Assembly: GCA_046349155.1 (NCBI GenBank)
Contig: JAXMCW010000004.1
Span: 1 to 64,000, forward strand
DNA: 64,000 nucleotides
Reading direction: 5' to 3'
Origin: Alsobacter sp046349155
GTDB lineage: Bacteria; Pseudomonadota; Alphaproteobacteria; Rhizobiales; Beijerinckiaceae
Shown here: piece by piece, positions 6,727 through 15,657 of the stretch
Layout: each line of letters starts with the position of its first letter
How positions within the stretch are numbered: the first letter of the stretch is position 1
Translations under genes and position numbers: made by a program
The notes under the pieces: generated by a model
What the model was told of the DNA's origin: nothing
Databases searched by the model: none
The model's input: the letters and a program-made list of their open reading frames with translations, nothing else

Positions 6727-8451
6727 ATGAATCATATGACCCCCCGTATCTCAATTAGGCAGGCATCGCTCCCCGAACTCTGTCCGGTGACTGCGGCAGT
6801 CACCGCTCTGTCATCGGGTGGCATTGAGGAGCGCGGCGCAATTTTCACGCGGCGCGAGGTCGTCGATTTCATTCTCGACCTGGCAGGCTACACCACAGAC
6901 AAGCCTCTGCTTGAGATGCGCCTGCTTGAGCCATCCTTCGGCGACGGGGATTTCCTGATCCCAGCCATTGACCGGCTGCTGGACGTTTGGAAGCTCGAAG
7001 GAAAGCCCGATCCCGTTCTCGCGCTTGCCGACTGCATACGCGCTGTCGAACTGCACCGTCTTACTTTTATCGGTACGCGCGAGCGTGTCGCCGCATACTT
7101 GCAGGAGCGAGGCATCGACGAAGCCGATGCTCACCAGCTTGCGGATGCCTGGCTGATCTATGGCGACTTCCTGCTAGCCGATATCGGTGGGCTGTTCGAT
7201 GTCGTTGTCGGAAACCCGCCTTACGTCCGTCAGGAACTGATTCCCGACGTGCTCATGGCTGAGTACCGCTCGCGCTACCGCACGATCTATGACCGCGCCG
7301 ACATCTATATCCCGTTCATCGAGCGCTCGCTTCTGGCCCTTTCGAAAGGCGGCTCACTCGGATTTATCTGCGCTGACCGTTGGATGAAGAACCGCTATGG
7401 CGGGCCGCTTCGCGAGCTTGTTGCGACCAAATTCCACCTGCGCGTCTACGTGGACATGGTGGACACACCCGCCTTCCATTCTGATGTCATCGCGTATCCC
7501 GCGATCACTATCATCACGCGGGAGAAGCCGGGCCCGACCCGCATCGCTCACCGCCCCGCCATCGATCGCGAGCAACTGTCCGGCCTTGCCACTTCCCTTA
7601 GCGCTGATCTACTTCCGGCAAACGACCAAGCCGTCCGAGAGATGCACAGCGTTACCGCCGGATCGGAGCCATGGATTCTCGACTCCTCCGATCAGCTTGC
7701 GCTTGTGCGCCGGATTGAAAAAGCGTTCCCCGCTATTGAGGACGCTGGTTGCAAGGTCGGCATCGGCGTTGCCACTGGAGCCGACCAAGCCTTTATTGCC
7801 CCGTTCGAAACGCTCGACGTGGAGGCGGATCGCAAGCTTCCCCTCGTGATGACACGCGACATTATGGACGGCGTTGTGGCGTGGCGCGGTTTCGGCGTTA
7901 TAAACCCGTTCAACGACGATGGTGGGCTCGTCGATCTCGCACGATATCCGAAGCTCGCGCGTTACCTTGAGCGCCATAAGGACGCGATTGCCAAGAGACA
8001 CGTGGCGCAGAAGATACCGGGCAACTGGTATCGCACCATCGACCGCATCTATCCCGCGCTTGCCGCCAAGCCGAAGCTGCTGATCCCGGACATCAAGGGC
8101 GAGGCGCATATCGTGTACGAAGAGGGACGGCTCTACCCGCACCACAATCTCTATTTCATCACGTCTGACAGTTGGGACCTGCACGCGCTCCAGGCCGTAC
8201 TTCTGTCTGGTATCGCGCGTCTATTCGTTGCGACCTACTCGACGAAAATGCGGGGCGGCTATCTCCGCTTTCAGGCGCAGTACCTCCGCCGCATCCATAT
8301 CCCGCATTGGACTGACGTCTCGGCGGGCTTGCGCAAGAAACTGAAAGCAGCAGGCCAAAAGCGGGACATCGAGGCTTGCAATGCAGCCGCATTTGAGCTG
8401 TTCGACCTAACCGAACAGGAACAATCTATCCTTGGGGGAAGCGGAAACTGA
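6727..8451 (+). CDS. PaeR7I/XhoI-type N6-adenine DNA methyltransferase
   Basis: This is the modification subunit of a type II restriction-modification system, 574 residues. S-adenosylmethionine motif I is LEPSFGDGDFL (about 67-77) and the catalytic motif IV is NPPY at 163-166, typical of gamma-class N6-adenine enzymes. The C-terminal part would be the target-recognition region. The next gene starts within its stop (TGATG at 8449-8453) and encodes a PaeR7I-family nuclease, so the likely target is CTCGAG with adenine methylation. Specificity is inferred from the partner family. Confidence 0.9.
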   Translation: MNHMTPRISIRQASLPELCPVTAAVTALSSGGIEERGAIFTRREVVDFILDLAGYTTDKPLLEMRLLEPSFGDGDFLIPAIDRLLDVWKLEGKPDPVLALADCIRAVELHRLTFIGTRERVAAYLQERGIDEADAHQLADAWLIYGDFLLADIGGLFDVVVGNPPYVRQELIPDVLMAEYRSRYRTIYDRADIYIPFIERSLLALSKGGSLGFICADRWMKNRYGGPLRELVATKFHLRVYVDMVDTPAFHSDVIAYPAITIITREKPGPTRIAHRPAIDREQLSGLATSLSADLLPANDQAVREMHSVTAGSEPWILDSSDQLALVRRIEKAFPAIEDAGCKVGIGVATGADQAFIAPFETLDVEADRKLPLVMTRDIMDGVVAWRGFGVINPFNDDGGLVDLARYPKLARYLERHKDAIAKRHVAQKIPGNWYRTIDRIYPALAAKPKLLIPDIKGEAHIVYEEGRLYPHHNLYFITSDSWDLHALQAVLLSGIARLFVATYSTKMRGGYLRFQAQYLRRIHIPHWTDVSAGLRKKLKAAGQKRDIEACNAAAFELFDLTEQEQSILGGSGN

Positions 8452-9197
8452 TGCCTATCGATTTGTCAAAGTACGAAGAAGAAGCAACGAATGCGATCAA
8501 GCTGTTTTGGGGCACCAAAGATCAGGCAGCTTTAGCCCAGGCAGAACGGGGTGTACAAGATGTTGGTACCCGCGCAGCGGTAACTGCCGGTAAGCATTTG
8601 GATGCATTTGTCCCGCTTCTTTCGGGTATTGCTAAAGCACAGGGCTTGAAAAATCTATCATTTCAGATGGGGCGAATGGTCTCAGTTATTCCAGGATACT
8701 TTCGCCCTACGAAAGAATGGGATTTGATTGTCATGCATAACGGCCAACTTGCCGCAGTCTTTGAACTGAAGAGTATCGGAAGCTCTTTCGGTAATAACAT
8801 GAATAACAGGAGCGAGGAAGCTATAGGGGCAGCTCATGATTTTTGGACAGCGTATCGGGAAGGAGCATTTGGAAAAGACGCTCCAAGACCGTTTCTTGGC
8901 TGGGTTATGATCATGCGCGAATGCGAAGATTCTACGTCCAAGAAAAAGAGCTCCGAAAGGTTTTTTCCTGTCTTCCCTGAATTCAAGGGAGCGTCATACG
9001 CACAGAGGGCTGATATTCTTTGCAGAAAGCTTGTTCAAGAAAATTTATATACAGCAACAGCACTCATGCTTACCGACGACGATAAGGGAAAAAGCGAAGG
9101 ACACTATCGCCACCTCAGCGATACGGCCTCGTTCAAGCGTCTCCTGGCAACATATGCGGGCCACATGGCTGGGCTAGCTGCAGAGGTAATAAGATGA
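8451..9197 (+). CDS. PaeR7I-family type II restriction endonuclease
   Basis: Restriction endonuclease of 248 residues, close in layout to PaeR7I/XhoI. The PD-(D/E)xK core is visible as D91 in KEWDLIV with E105 and K107 in FELKS. It is followed by the family hallmark FGNNMNNRSEEAIG and FWTAYREGAFG. The family recognises CTCGAG. The start overlaps the methyltransferase stop by one base, and its own stop overlaps the next gene (ATGA at 9194-9197). Base composition is visibly more AT-rich than in the flanking genes, suggesting a separate origin for this block. Confidence 0.9.
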   Translation: MPIDLSKYEEEATNAIKLFWGTKDQAALAQAERGVQDVGTRAAVTAGKHLDAFVPLLSGIAKAQGLKNLSFQMGRMVSVIPGYFRPTKEWDLIVMHNGQLAAVFELKSIGSSFGNNMNNRSEEAIGAAHDFWTAYREGAFGKDAPRPFLGWVMIMRECEDSTSKKKSSERFFPVFPEFKGASYAQRADILCRKLVQENLYTATALMLTDDDKGKSEGHYRHLSDTASFKRLLATYAGHMAGLAAEVIR

Positions 9198-11206
9198 CCT
9201 CACTTCGTGGCGACGTCGTGAACCGTGTCCGACGGCTTCCAAAGCCAACGCAGGCAGCTGAAGCGCTTCAACCCGTATTCGAAGCAATCAGCAATGCACT
9301 CCATGCCGTTGAAGATAAGTTTGGCGAAAGCTATCAGCAGCTGGGTCGCATTCTTGTTACAATATCGTCTCTGCGCGACGCGGATGAGATTACAATAGCG
9401 GTTTCCGATAACGGCGTTGGACTACAACCTACTCGGTTTAACGCATTTTGTACTACGGACACTGACTTTAAAATCGACCGCGGCGGCAAAGGGGTTGGCC
9501 GATTACTATGGCTAGATGCATTTGACCAAATAAGTGTGCAAAGCATCTTTGATGAGAATGGGCAGCTATTTCGTCGTTCGTTTAACTTCAGACTACAGCC
9601 TCATGACCAGATAACGGATGAAGCTGTAGATGAAATACAAGGATCAGCGCCGACAGGCACCGTAGTAAATTTTAAACGACTTCGTGGAACTGCATATCGT
9701 GGCAAATTTCCTATCCAAGCAGCCACGGTTGTCAAACACTTCGGATCACACTTTTTTGCTGATTTCATTCTTGGAAAGTCACCGGAGATCGTTCTCGATA
9801 TTGAGGGCGCTACGACGCGCTTCCCAGAGCAAATCCAGACTCTGATGGTCGAGGACAGAGGGGTAGCTGAAATAGAAACCACAGAGTTTGGAGTCCTCAA
9901 ACTAGCGAGCTTCATTTGCACAAAAGCAGCTAGCGCTAACTTCGACGGTCTTCATCAAATCCATTTCGTGGCTAATGGGCGAACCGTAACGACAAGGAAA
10001 ATTGATGGGTTGTTGGGAATAGGCCGGTTTGGCCCCGATAAAAGCTACGTCTACCACGGCTGCGTAACAGGTGACTTTCTGGACGAGCGCGTCAACCAAG
10101 AGCGAACGCAGTTCAATTTCGATGAGACCATCGTGGAGCAGATCATACGCGAGTGCTCGGAAAGTGCACGGCGGAACGCTATTGCAGATGAGATCGTCGA
10201 ATTCGACAACGAGCGACTCGGAACAATGAAGGAGTTTGTGGAGGAGTATCCCACATTTGGCTTCGAAGAGGCGGAGGCTTTATTACAGCGAACACCCAAA
10301 AATGCAATCAAACCAGAGCAGTTCGCACAAGCTCTCATTCCAATACGAATCCGCAGGGACAAGGAGCGCAACGATACAATTCAGCGGGTGGTCGCCGAGC
10401 TTGGAAGCGGAGCACCCATACCTGCCGACATGGCTGCTTCAATCCGTGATGCTGCCGACGCTATCCGCGCTGAAGAACAGAGACAACTCGCGGAATACGT
10501 ACTTAGACGAAAGATTGTACTCGATGTTCTAGATGTTTTAATTAGGCGAATACGAGAGAGAAGTGATGGCTCTCAAGATTATCAATTAGAAAGCACCCTA
10601 CACCAATTTATATGCCCCATGAAAATAAGGGGTGACGATCCTTCACGCGTAGAACAATCTGATCACGATCTATGGATCGTAGATGAACGTCTGACTTTCA
10701 CGAAATATTTCGCGTCTGACGTACCCTTTTCGCAAATTCTGGCAGAGGGCGGCCCCGCTACTCGACCTGATCTTTTGGTTTACGACCGGCTACATGGTCT
10801 CGGCGCGGAGGGCGAAGACCCGCTTCGTCGTGTCATGTTAGTTGAGTTTAAACAGCCTGGGCGGCGCGATTACTCAGAGCGCTACTCTCCAATGAATCAG
10901 ATTTCGGAATATATCACCCGCCTAAAGAATGGCGAAATTGAAGATTTTCGAGGTGGTAGGATACGGATCGCTGATGATTGTATATTTTACTGCTACGTGA
11001 TCGCCGATATCGTCGGTAAACTTGACATACATACGAGTACCTGGCGTACAACTTCGAACGGCAGGGGTAGGATCCAAGAGCTAAGCGGACGGTTTCGTGG
11101 AGTTATCGAAATCATAGAGTGGGCTGACCTCTTGGGCGATGCAAGGTTGAGGAATCACGCGTTCCTTCACGCCGCCGGATTGAGGTTTGACCGCCATCCG
11201 AGCTGA
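9194..11206 (+). CDS. GHKL ATPase fused to a PD-(D/E)xK-like nuclease
   Basis: This encodes 670 residues. The N-terminal GHKL (Hsp90/MutL-type) ATPase shows N34 in EAISNALH, the DNGVG motif (72-76) and the glycine lid GGKGVGRL (97-104). The middle region is helical. Near the C-terminus RPDLLVYD (about D526) and LVEFKQ (about E551, K553) form a PD-(D/E)xK-like nuclease signature. MutL/MORC-like GHKL proteins are known in restriction-modification operons. Here the gene is coupled to the PaeR7I-type nuclease by an ATGA overlap. I infer an ATP-dependent DNA-acting defence effector. The exact subfamily is not recognised. Confidence 0.75.
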   Translation: MTSLRGDVVNRVRRLPKPTQAAEALQPVFEAISNALHAVEDKFGESYQQLGRILVTISSLRDADEITIAVSDNGVGLQPTRFNAFCTTDTDFKIDRGGKGVGRLLWLDAFDQISVQSIFDENGQLFRRSFNFRLQPHDQITDEAVDEIQGSAPTGTVVNFKRLRGTAYRGKFPIQAATVVKHFGSHFFADFILGKSPEIVLDIEGATTRFPEQIQTLMVEDRGVAEIETTEFGVLKLASFICTKAASANFDGLHQIHFVANGRTVTTRKIDGLLGIGRFGPDKSYVYHGCVTGDFLDERVNQERTQFNFDETIVEQIIRECSESARRNAIADEIVEFDNERLGTMKEFVEEYPTFGFEEAEALLQRTPKNAIKPEQFAQALIPIRIRRDKERNDTIQRVVAELGSGAPIPADMAASIRDAADAIRAEEQRQLAEYVLRRKIVLDVLDVLIRRIRERSDGSQDYQLESTLHQFICPMKIRGDDPSRVEQSDHDLWIVDERLTFTKYFASDVPFSQILAEGGPATRPDLLVYDRLHGLGAEGEDPLRRVMLVEFKQPGRRDYSERYSPMNQISEYITRLKNGEIEDFRGGRIRIADDCIFYCYVIADIVGKLDIHTSTWRTTSNGRGRIQELSGRFRGVIEIIEWADLLGDARLRNHAFLHAAGLRFDRHPS

Positions 11207-11223
11207 TCCATGGTCGCTAAAAC

Positions 11224-11778
11224 ATGAAACATGACTTTTCTGCTGAGAGCATTCGCCGACGGATTGGTGCGCTCTCCCAGTTAGAGCTGAGCCGCTTCGA
11301 CTATTGCTATCGAATCGGCTCAACCTTTGTTGCCTGTTCCCTGCTCGAAGACATGGTGATAACAGCCATGCTTTTCTGCGACAGAGTGCATGTTTCTAAG
11401 GTACTTGGTGCAGATGCGGAAGCTTGGCAAAAAATATCACACAAGCAGCAACAGCTTCGCGATTCAACGCTCGGTACGCTAGTCTCGATACTGGCGCGAC
11501 ATGGTATTGCGGAAAGGGACATTGCCTATCTTCGCTGGTTGAAAAATAAAAGAGACCATTTTATTCATCGTTTTTTCCATGGCGGTGCTTGGCCAGGAGA
11601 GCTTGATGAGCGGCAGGTTGAGGGAATGTGCCGGTCTCTTGGAGCATATGAGATCATATTTCGTAGAGGTACCTCTCAGATTTTTCCAATACTCGGAAGA
11701 GCGGGATTGATGCGCGTGGAGGCTGTCTCTGAAGGGCTTTTAGCTTTCAATCATAGTATGTTCGATGAAAAGAGCTAG
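11224..11778 (+). CDS. HEPN-like protein, putative RNase effector
   Basis: This encodes 184 residues, all-helical in appearance. It carries R110-DHFI-H115, which matches the Rx4-6H signature of HEPN ribonucleases, preceded by LRWLKNK as is common in that superfamily. No membrane segment or signal is seen. It follows the GHKL-nuclease gene by 17 bases on the same strand and shares its AT-rich composition, so it probably belongs to the same defence operon. The family assignment rests on one motif and context. Confidence 0.55.
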   Translation: MKHDFSAESIRRRIGALSQLELSRFDYCYRIGSTFVACSLLEDMVITAMLFCDRVHVSKVLGADAEAWQKISHKQQQLRDSTLGTLVSILARHGIAERDIAYLRWLKNKRDHFIHRFFHGGAWPGELDERQVEGMCRSLGAYEIIFRRGTSQIFPILGRAGLMRVEAVSEGLLAFNHSMFDEKS

Positions 11779-11788
11779 CACACTAGCG

Positions 11789-13165
11789 TCAATCTTGCTC
11801 GGAACCGTCGAAGGGCTGTTTTACATTCCGTAGCAACCCAGAGAGTTCAGGCCGCTCCCAGAACTCGGGCATCTCGACCGTGAAATACCCCTGATCGCGT
11901 GCCTCCAGCAGTCCAGTCTCGCCGCCCGTCGCTTCCCGTATGTCCTCGACCTGGAGCAGGGGGCGGGCCTGTTCGATGAGGTTGTCGCCCGATCCGTTGA
12001 CCTGACTGTTCGAGATGTTGAAGCCGCGCACCATGACGCTCGTCTTGCCCGAGCGATGCTCGATCTCCTTGAGCGTCTCGGTGTCGGGAAGGCCGCGATA
12101 GATCGCATGGGCGACGGCCTTGCGCCAGATTCGGGCGACTTCGGCCCCGTACTTGGCCTCTATCTGCGCGCTCGCGTTCTGGAACACGCCGAGGAAATTG
12201 ATGCCGCCCTGGCGATAGAGGGTGAGGATTTCATAGAAGTTGGAGACGTAGAGCTGCCCCCATTCCTCGCCTACGACGAGGGTGCGGAGCGGGCCTTGCC
12301 CTTCAACGATGCGCTCGATCACGGCTGCGGCCATCGTCCCGACGAAGGCGCGGCTGGTATCGCTTCGCGCAGAACCCATGATGAACAGGGCCGTGCGCTC
12401 GCGCTTCATGTCCGCCGGATCGAAGGAGTTCGCCTCCGTCACACGCCGTCCGGCGGAACCCGGCTGATAGCCCCGCATCCGGTCCAGCACGAGCGACCCA
12501 TAGGCGTTCCATTGATCGGCGGACTCGACGAAGCTGGCGATCAGGCGAAGGATTCCAGCGTCTTCCTGCCGCCTCTCTTCGCTCGCCCATAGGACCAGGT
12601 CTTCGTGGATCTCCGGTCGCCCACGAGCGAAGAAGTCCCACAAGCCGCCGGGGGTGCAGGGCCACCGCTTCGACGGGAAGAGTGCCGTCTGCTTGTTGTA
12701 GACGGCGAACGCGGCGCGGACGCCTTGCCCGATCCAACGATGGTTCGCGTTCGGATCGACTGGCACATGGAAGCAGGCGGCATCGTAGGCGGCTTCGCCG
12801 ACCAGATCGCGCAGCTCAGGACGCGAGGCGATCTCGAGCAGCCGCGTGTTCGGGTTGAACGTCTCTGAAGGGTAGCCATGTAGGCCGCCGTGATTGATGA
12901 AGCGAACCCTGTAGCCTTCGCGCTCCAGCGTCTTCCACGTCATCCAGGCGACTTCACCGTCTTTCGGATCGGTGATGAGCTTGGACAGATGCGCGGTCCT
13001 CGGCGAAACCAAATTCACGCCGAGGAAGCGGGTCATCTTTCCTTTGCCCGCCTGCGCGTCGATGGCGACGGGTTCGGTACCGTCATAGATGAGCGGCTTT
13101 CCGTTGAAGAAACCCAGTTCGATACCGGGCCGGATGCGGCGGCGAACAGGAACGATCTCGTTCAT
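11789..13165 (-). CDS. VirD4/TraG-like coupling ATPase of the mobilisation module
   Basis: This encodes 458 residues. The start is set at the ATG at 13165, which overlaps the upstream stop (ATGA). P-loop-like AQAGKGK lies near residue 40. ITDPKDGEVAWMTW and the INHGGLHGYPSETFNP segment resemble the core of type IV coupling proteins. LVVGEEWGQL stands where a Walker B motif is expected. The canonical GKS/T is replaced by GKGKM and no N-terminal membrane helices are present, unlike full VirD4/TraG. It would link a relaxosome to a helper conjugation system. Context with relaxase and MobC supports this. Confidence 0.75.
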   Translation of the reverse strand: MNEIVPVRRRIRPGIELGFFNGKPLIYDGTEPVAIDAQAGKGKMTRFLGVNLVSPRTAHLSKLITDPKDGEVAWMTWKTLEREGYRVRFINHGGLHGYPSETFNPNTRLLEIASRPELRDLVGEAAYDAACFHVPVDPNANHRWIGQGVRAAFAVYNKQTALFPSKRWPCTPGGLWDFFARGRPEIHEDLVLWASEERRQEDAGILRLIASFVESADQWNAYGSLVLDRMRGYQPGSAGRRVTEANSFDPADMKRERTALFIMGSARSDTSRAFVGTMAAAVIERIVEGQGPLRTLVVGEEWGQLYVSNFYEILTLYRQGGINFLGVFQNASAQIEAKYGAEVARIWRKAVAHAIYRGLPDTETLKEIEHRSGKTSVMVRGFNISNSQVNGSGDNLIEQARPLLQVEDIREATGGETGLLEARDQGYFTVEMPEFWERPELSGLLRNVKQPFDGSEQD

Positions 13166-13392
13166 AGCAGCCCGGACTCCCACAGCTTGCGCTCGTCATT
13201 CAGCATGGAATTCCCGAGCTGGCCGCTCGGATTGGCATCGAGCATCGCGCGCATCTGCGCCTCGGCCCGCGCTTCCGCGCGGGCTCTGGCGATACGGGCT
13301 TGGGCGGCGTCCTCCCACGCGAGACGCTGCTGCGCGTGGGATTCCAGCATCCAGAGGAACTGATAAATCTCGACGAGGTTACGAACGCTCAT
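13162..13392 (-). CDS. Small charged protein in the mobilisation operon
   Basis: This encodes 76 residues from the ATG at 13392. It overlaps the upstream membrane-protein gene by 14 bases and the coupling-protein gene by 4 (ATGA). The centre is an Arg/Ala/Glu-rich helix (ARIARARAEARAEAQMR) likely to form a coiled coil. I recognise no family. The tight overlaps on both sides are the main reason to call it real. Confidence 0.6.
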   Translation of the reverse strand: MSVRNLVEIYQFLWMLESHAQQRLAWEDAAQARIARARAEARAEAQMRAMLDANPSGQLGNSMLNDERKLWESGLL

Positions 13393-13906
13393 CGAATTCC
13401 TCCTCGTCGTCCCAGCTCGCGAAGCGGAAATCGTCCGGCGCACGCTCGCGCAGGGCAGGACGCAGCGGAGGAGTCGCGGGCGGGGGAGCGGGCGGCAGCA
13501 TCATAAGCATGGCCGCTTGCGCTTGCGCCTGTTCCTCCTTCTCCTTCTGGTTCTGGATCATCATTTCCAGGATGAGCGAGCCGCCGACGTATCCGCCGAT
13601 GACGATGTATCCCCACGCATCGTCCCGGATGTCGAAGTTGAGGAGGATCGCGGCGAACACCACGAAGACCGGCAGCGCAACCGCGCCGATGAGGCCACGC
13701 TTGATGAAGCCTTGGGCTTCCTCGGGCGTGATAACCGTGTCCTTGCCGAGCCGGAGCGGCTTGTGCCAAGCGAGTACCGACAGGATGGTCAGAACAAAGG
13801 CTGCGAAGGCGGCGAGCGCGAACAGAAAGAGACCGGCGATATAGAGCCCGGCAGCGATAAAGGCGAACCCGACATACGCACCCGAATTGTCGTTCTGCGA
13901 AGACAT
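13379..13906 (-). CDS. Membrane protein of the mobilisation operon
   Basis: This encodes 175 residues. Three to four hydrophobic segments are apparent (about 10-32, 33-48, 72-90 and 98-115). A Gln/Ala-rich stretch, a proline run (LPPAPPPATPP) and an acidic tail (DDEEEFDE) follow. It lies between the relaxase and the coupling ATPase. Because that ATPase lacks membrane helices, this protein could supply its membrane anchor, by analogy with split systems. That is inference. Confidence 0.65.
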   Translation of the reverse strand: MSSQNDNSGAYVGFAFIAAGLYIAGLFLFALAAFAAFVLTILSVLAWHKPLRLGKDTVITPEEAQGFIKRGLIGAVALPVFVVFAAILLNFDIRDDAWGYIVIGGYVGGSLILEMMIQNQKEKEEQAQAQAAMLMMLPPAPPPATPPLRPALRERAPDDFRFASWDDEEEFDERS

Positions 13907-13923
13907 GACCTTTCTCCGTTGGG

Positions 13924-15204
13924 TTAGCGTCTGAGCGCGAGACCGAGGCCGGAGCCCCGGCTCAGTTGCTCGGCGGCCCCGAGCGAGGGGGCTGCCTTCG
14001 TGAAGCGCAGGAAGCGACCGACTTCCTTGCGCAGCTCGTTCAGGCGTTTCGCCTGCGAACTCCGAAGTGAATTGATCTCGGCTTGAAGACCCGCGCGCTC
14101 GTCGCGCTGCGCATCGATCAGGCGTTCGCGCTCGAACACCTGGCGCTCCTTCTGGCGGAGCGCCTCATCCTCGTTCTGCCGCCGGACTTCCTGGTACTTG
14201 CCAGTGATCCGGTGCCAGAGCCCGCGGAGGCCCGTCGGCAAGCGGGCCGCGCGTTCGCGCGTGGCGTTCTGCCATTCGAGGTCCTGACGACCGGCGAGCT
14301 GCAATCGCTGGAGGCGATGGATGAGTGTCATCGTCTCCTTGGCCTTGCCAAGCTCGGAGGCGCGCGCCCGAAACTCGTCTTTCGCGTCCGCGATGTGCCG
14401 CTTGATCGCCGGAGTCATGCGCTGGCCAAGGTCCGCCTTCGCTTCGGCGATGCTTCCGAGCTTTTCGGAGCCGATGCGCTCGGCGACCTGTTTCGTTTTC
14501 AGGTTCAGCAATCGGGGAAGGGCATGAACCTCGCCGCCATAGTCCACGACGACGAAGCTGCGCTTGTCGCCCTTGGCGAGGAACAGCCCCCGCTCGAAAA
14601 GCGCGCGCGTGAAGGACGCGCCGTTATCGGAAGCCGACCAGCAGGATTGGACGGTCTCGCGCAGGAGGCGCGGATCGGTCCCGAGCCGCTTGGCCTGTTG
14701 CCACTCCGCCAGACTGAAGTTGAGCGGGTTTTTGTCGCCGCGTTGGGCGATCCCGCGCGGCATCTCCCAGCCATGGTCGAGATACAGTTCGCGCGAGGTT
14801 TGGAGCAGCTTGTCCTTGAAGAAGGACATCTGCCGCGCGGTCATCGTCTCGGGATCGATGCGCGACCAGACCGCATGCGCGTGTCGGCGGCCTTCCTTTT
14901 CGTGGAAGACGACCGCGCGCGGTTGGCCTTCGAGCCCGAGCCGCTTTTCGATGCGGTCGAGTGCGGTCTCGAACTCCGCGACGGAAAGACGTGCATCCTC
15001 CGGCGGGTTCAGGCTAAGCGAGAAGAGGTACTGTTTGCACCTGGTGCCGCGCGCAACGGCCTCGGCCTCCTTGAAGGCATCCTTCAGATTGTCCGAGGCG
15101 AAGCCGCGCAGCTCGTGGACGAGCACATGCTCGTTCTCATCGACACGCATCAGATGCACGGCGAGGTTCTGACCTCCGCCGCGTTGCGAGCCCTTGAGGA
15201 TCAT
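13924..15204 (-). CDS. Relaxase / mobilisation nuclease
   Basis: DNA-nicking relaxase of 426 residues. The metal-binding histidine triad is visible as H101 in FHEKEG with H108 and H110 in RRHAHAVW. FSLSLNPP (61-68) is the preceding strand conserved in this family. No tyrosine occurs before Y59, so the usual N-terminal nucleophile is not obvious. The C-terminal third (about 290-400) is a long charged coiled coil. The gene starts inside the mobC stop (ATGA at 15201-15204). It would nick at an origin of transfer close to mobC. Confidence 0.85.
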   Translation of the reverse strand: MILKGSQRGGGQNLAVHLMRVDENEHVLVHELRGFASDNLKDAFKEAEAVARGTRCKQYLFSLSLNPPEDARLSVAEFETALDRIEKRLGLEGQPRAVVFHEKEGRRHAHAVWSRIDPETMTARQMSFFKDKLLQTSRELYLDHGWEMPRGIAQRGDKNPLNFSLAEWQQAKRLGTDPRLLRETVQSCWSASDNGASFTRALFERGLFLAKGDKRSFVVVDYGGEVHALPRLLNLKTKQVAERIGSEKLGSIAEAKADLGQRMTPAIKRHIADAKDEFRARASELGKAKETMTLIHRLQRLQLAGRQDLEWQNATRERAARLPTGLRGLWHRITGKYQEVRRQNEDEALRQKERQVFERERLIDAQRDERAGLQAEINSLRSSQAKRLNELRKEVGRFLRFTKAAPSLGAAEQLSRGSGLGLALRR

Positions 15205-15626
15205 GGGGAATCCTCCGGCCTCAGTCCGAGCGCGACCATCAAGAGGTGACGGATCGCCTTCACGTCGCGCAGCGTCTCGCGCAAATCCTCCTCGGTTTCG
15301 GGCGTGACCGGCAGCGCGCCTATGTTTGCCGCGTGTGCAAGCTGGTTCAGGTTGTTCGCGATGCGCGACCCGCCCAGAAGGGCGAGCACCTGGGCAATCG
15401 CCTTCCGGTCTTGAAGGTCCGCACCTGATCGCCGCATCCGCAGTGCCGGAGTGCCGAGCACCTTTGCCTTGATGTAGGCACCCAGGGCCGCGCCGCCCGC
15501 TTCCTGAAGAAGGCGCTCGCGTTCAGCCGTGCTCAGGCGGAGGCTGAAGGGGGCCTCGCGCTTCTTGCGCTTTTTGGTCTTTGGGGACTGTCCTGCCGCT
15601 TTATCGAAATTGCCGGTCAGGGACAT
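15201..15626 (-). CDS. mobC: MobC-like relaxosome accessory protein
   Basis: This encodes 141 residues. The N-terminus is Lys/Arg-rich, followed by FSLRLSTAERERL, a ribbon-helix-helix-like DNA-binding start. The LLGGSRIANNLNQLAHAANIG segment is typical of the MobC family. It would bind the origin of transfer and assist the relaxase, whose gene is coupled directly downstream. A perfect inverted repeat at 15631-15656 lies only 5 bases upstream of its start and may be its binding site. Confidence 0.85.
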   Translation of the reverse strand: MSLTGNFDKAAGQSPKTKKRKKREAPFSLRLSTAERERLLQEAGGAALGAYIKAKVLGTPALRMRRSGADLQDRKAIAQVLALLGGSRIANNLNQLAHAANIGALPVTPETEEDLRETLRDVKAIRHLLMVALGLRPEDSP

Positions 15627-15630
15627 GGCG

Positions 15631-15656
15631 GCACCTGAGAAGATGCTCTCAGGTGC
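15631..15656. promoter_or_regulatory. Inverted repeat upstream of mobC, candidate oriT part
   Basis: Arms GCACCTGAGA (15631-15640) and TCTCAGGTGC (15647-15656) are exact complements around AGATGC. Its location directly before the mobC-relaxase genes is where oriT inverted repeats or a MobC operator are usually found. No nick-site consensus is recognised. Confidence 0.5.
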
Positions 15657-15657
15657 T

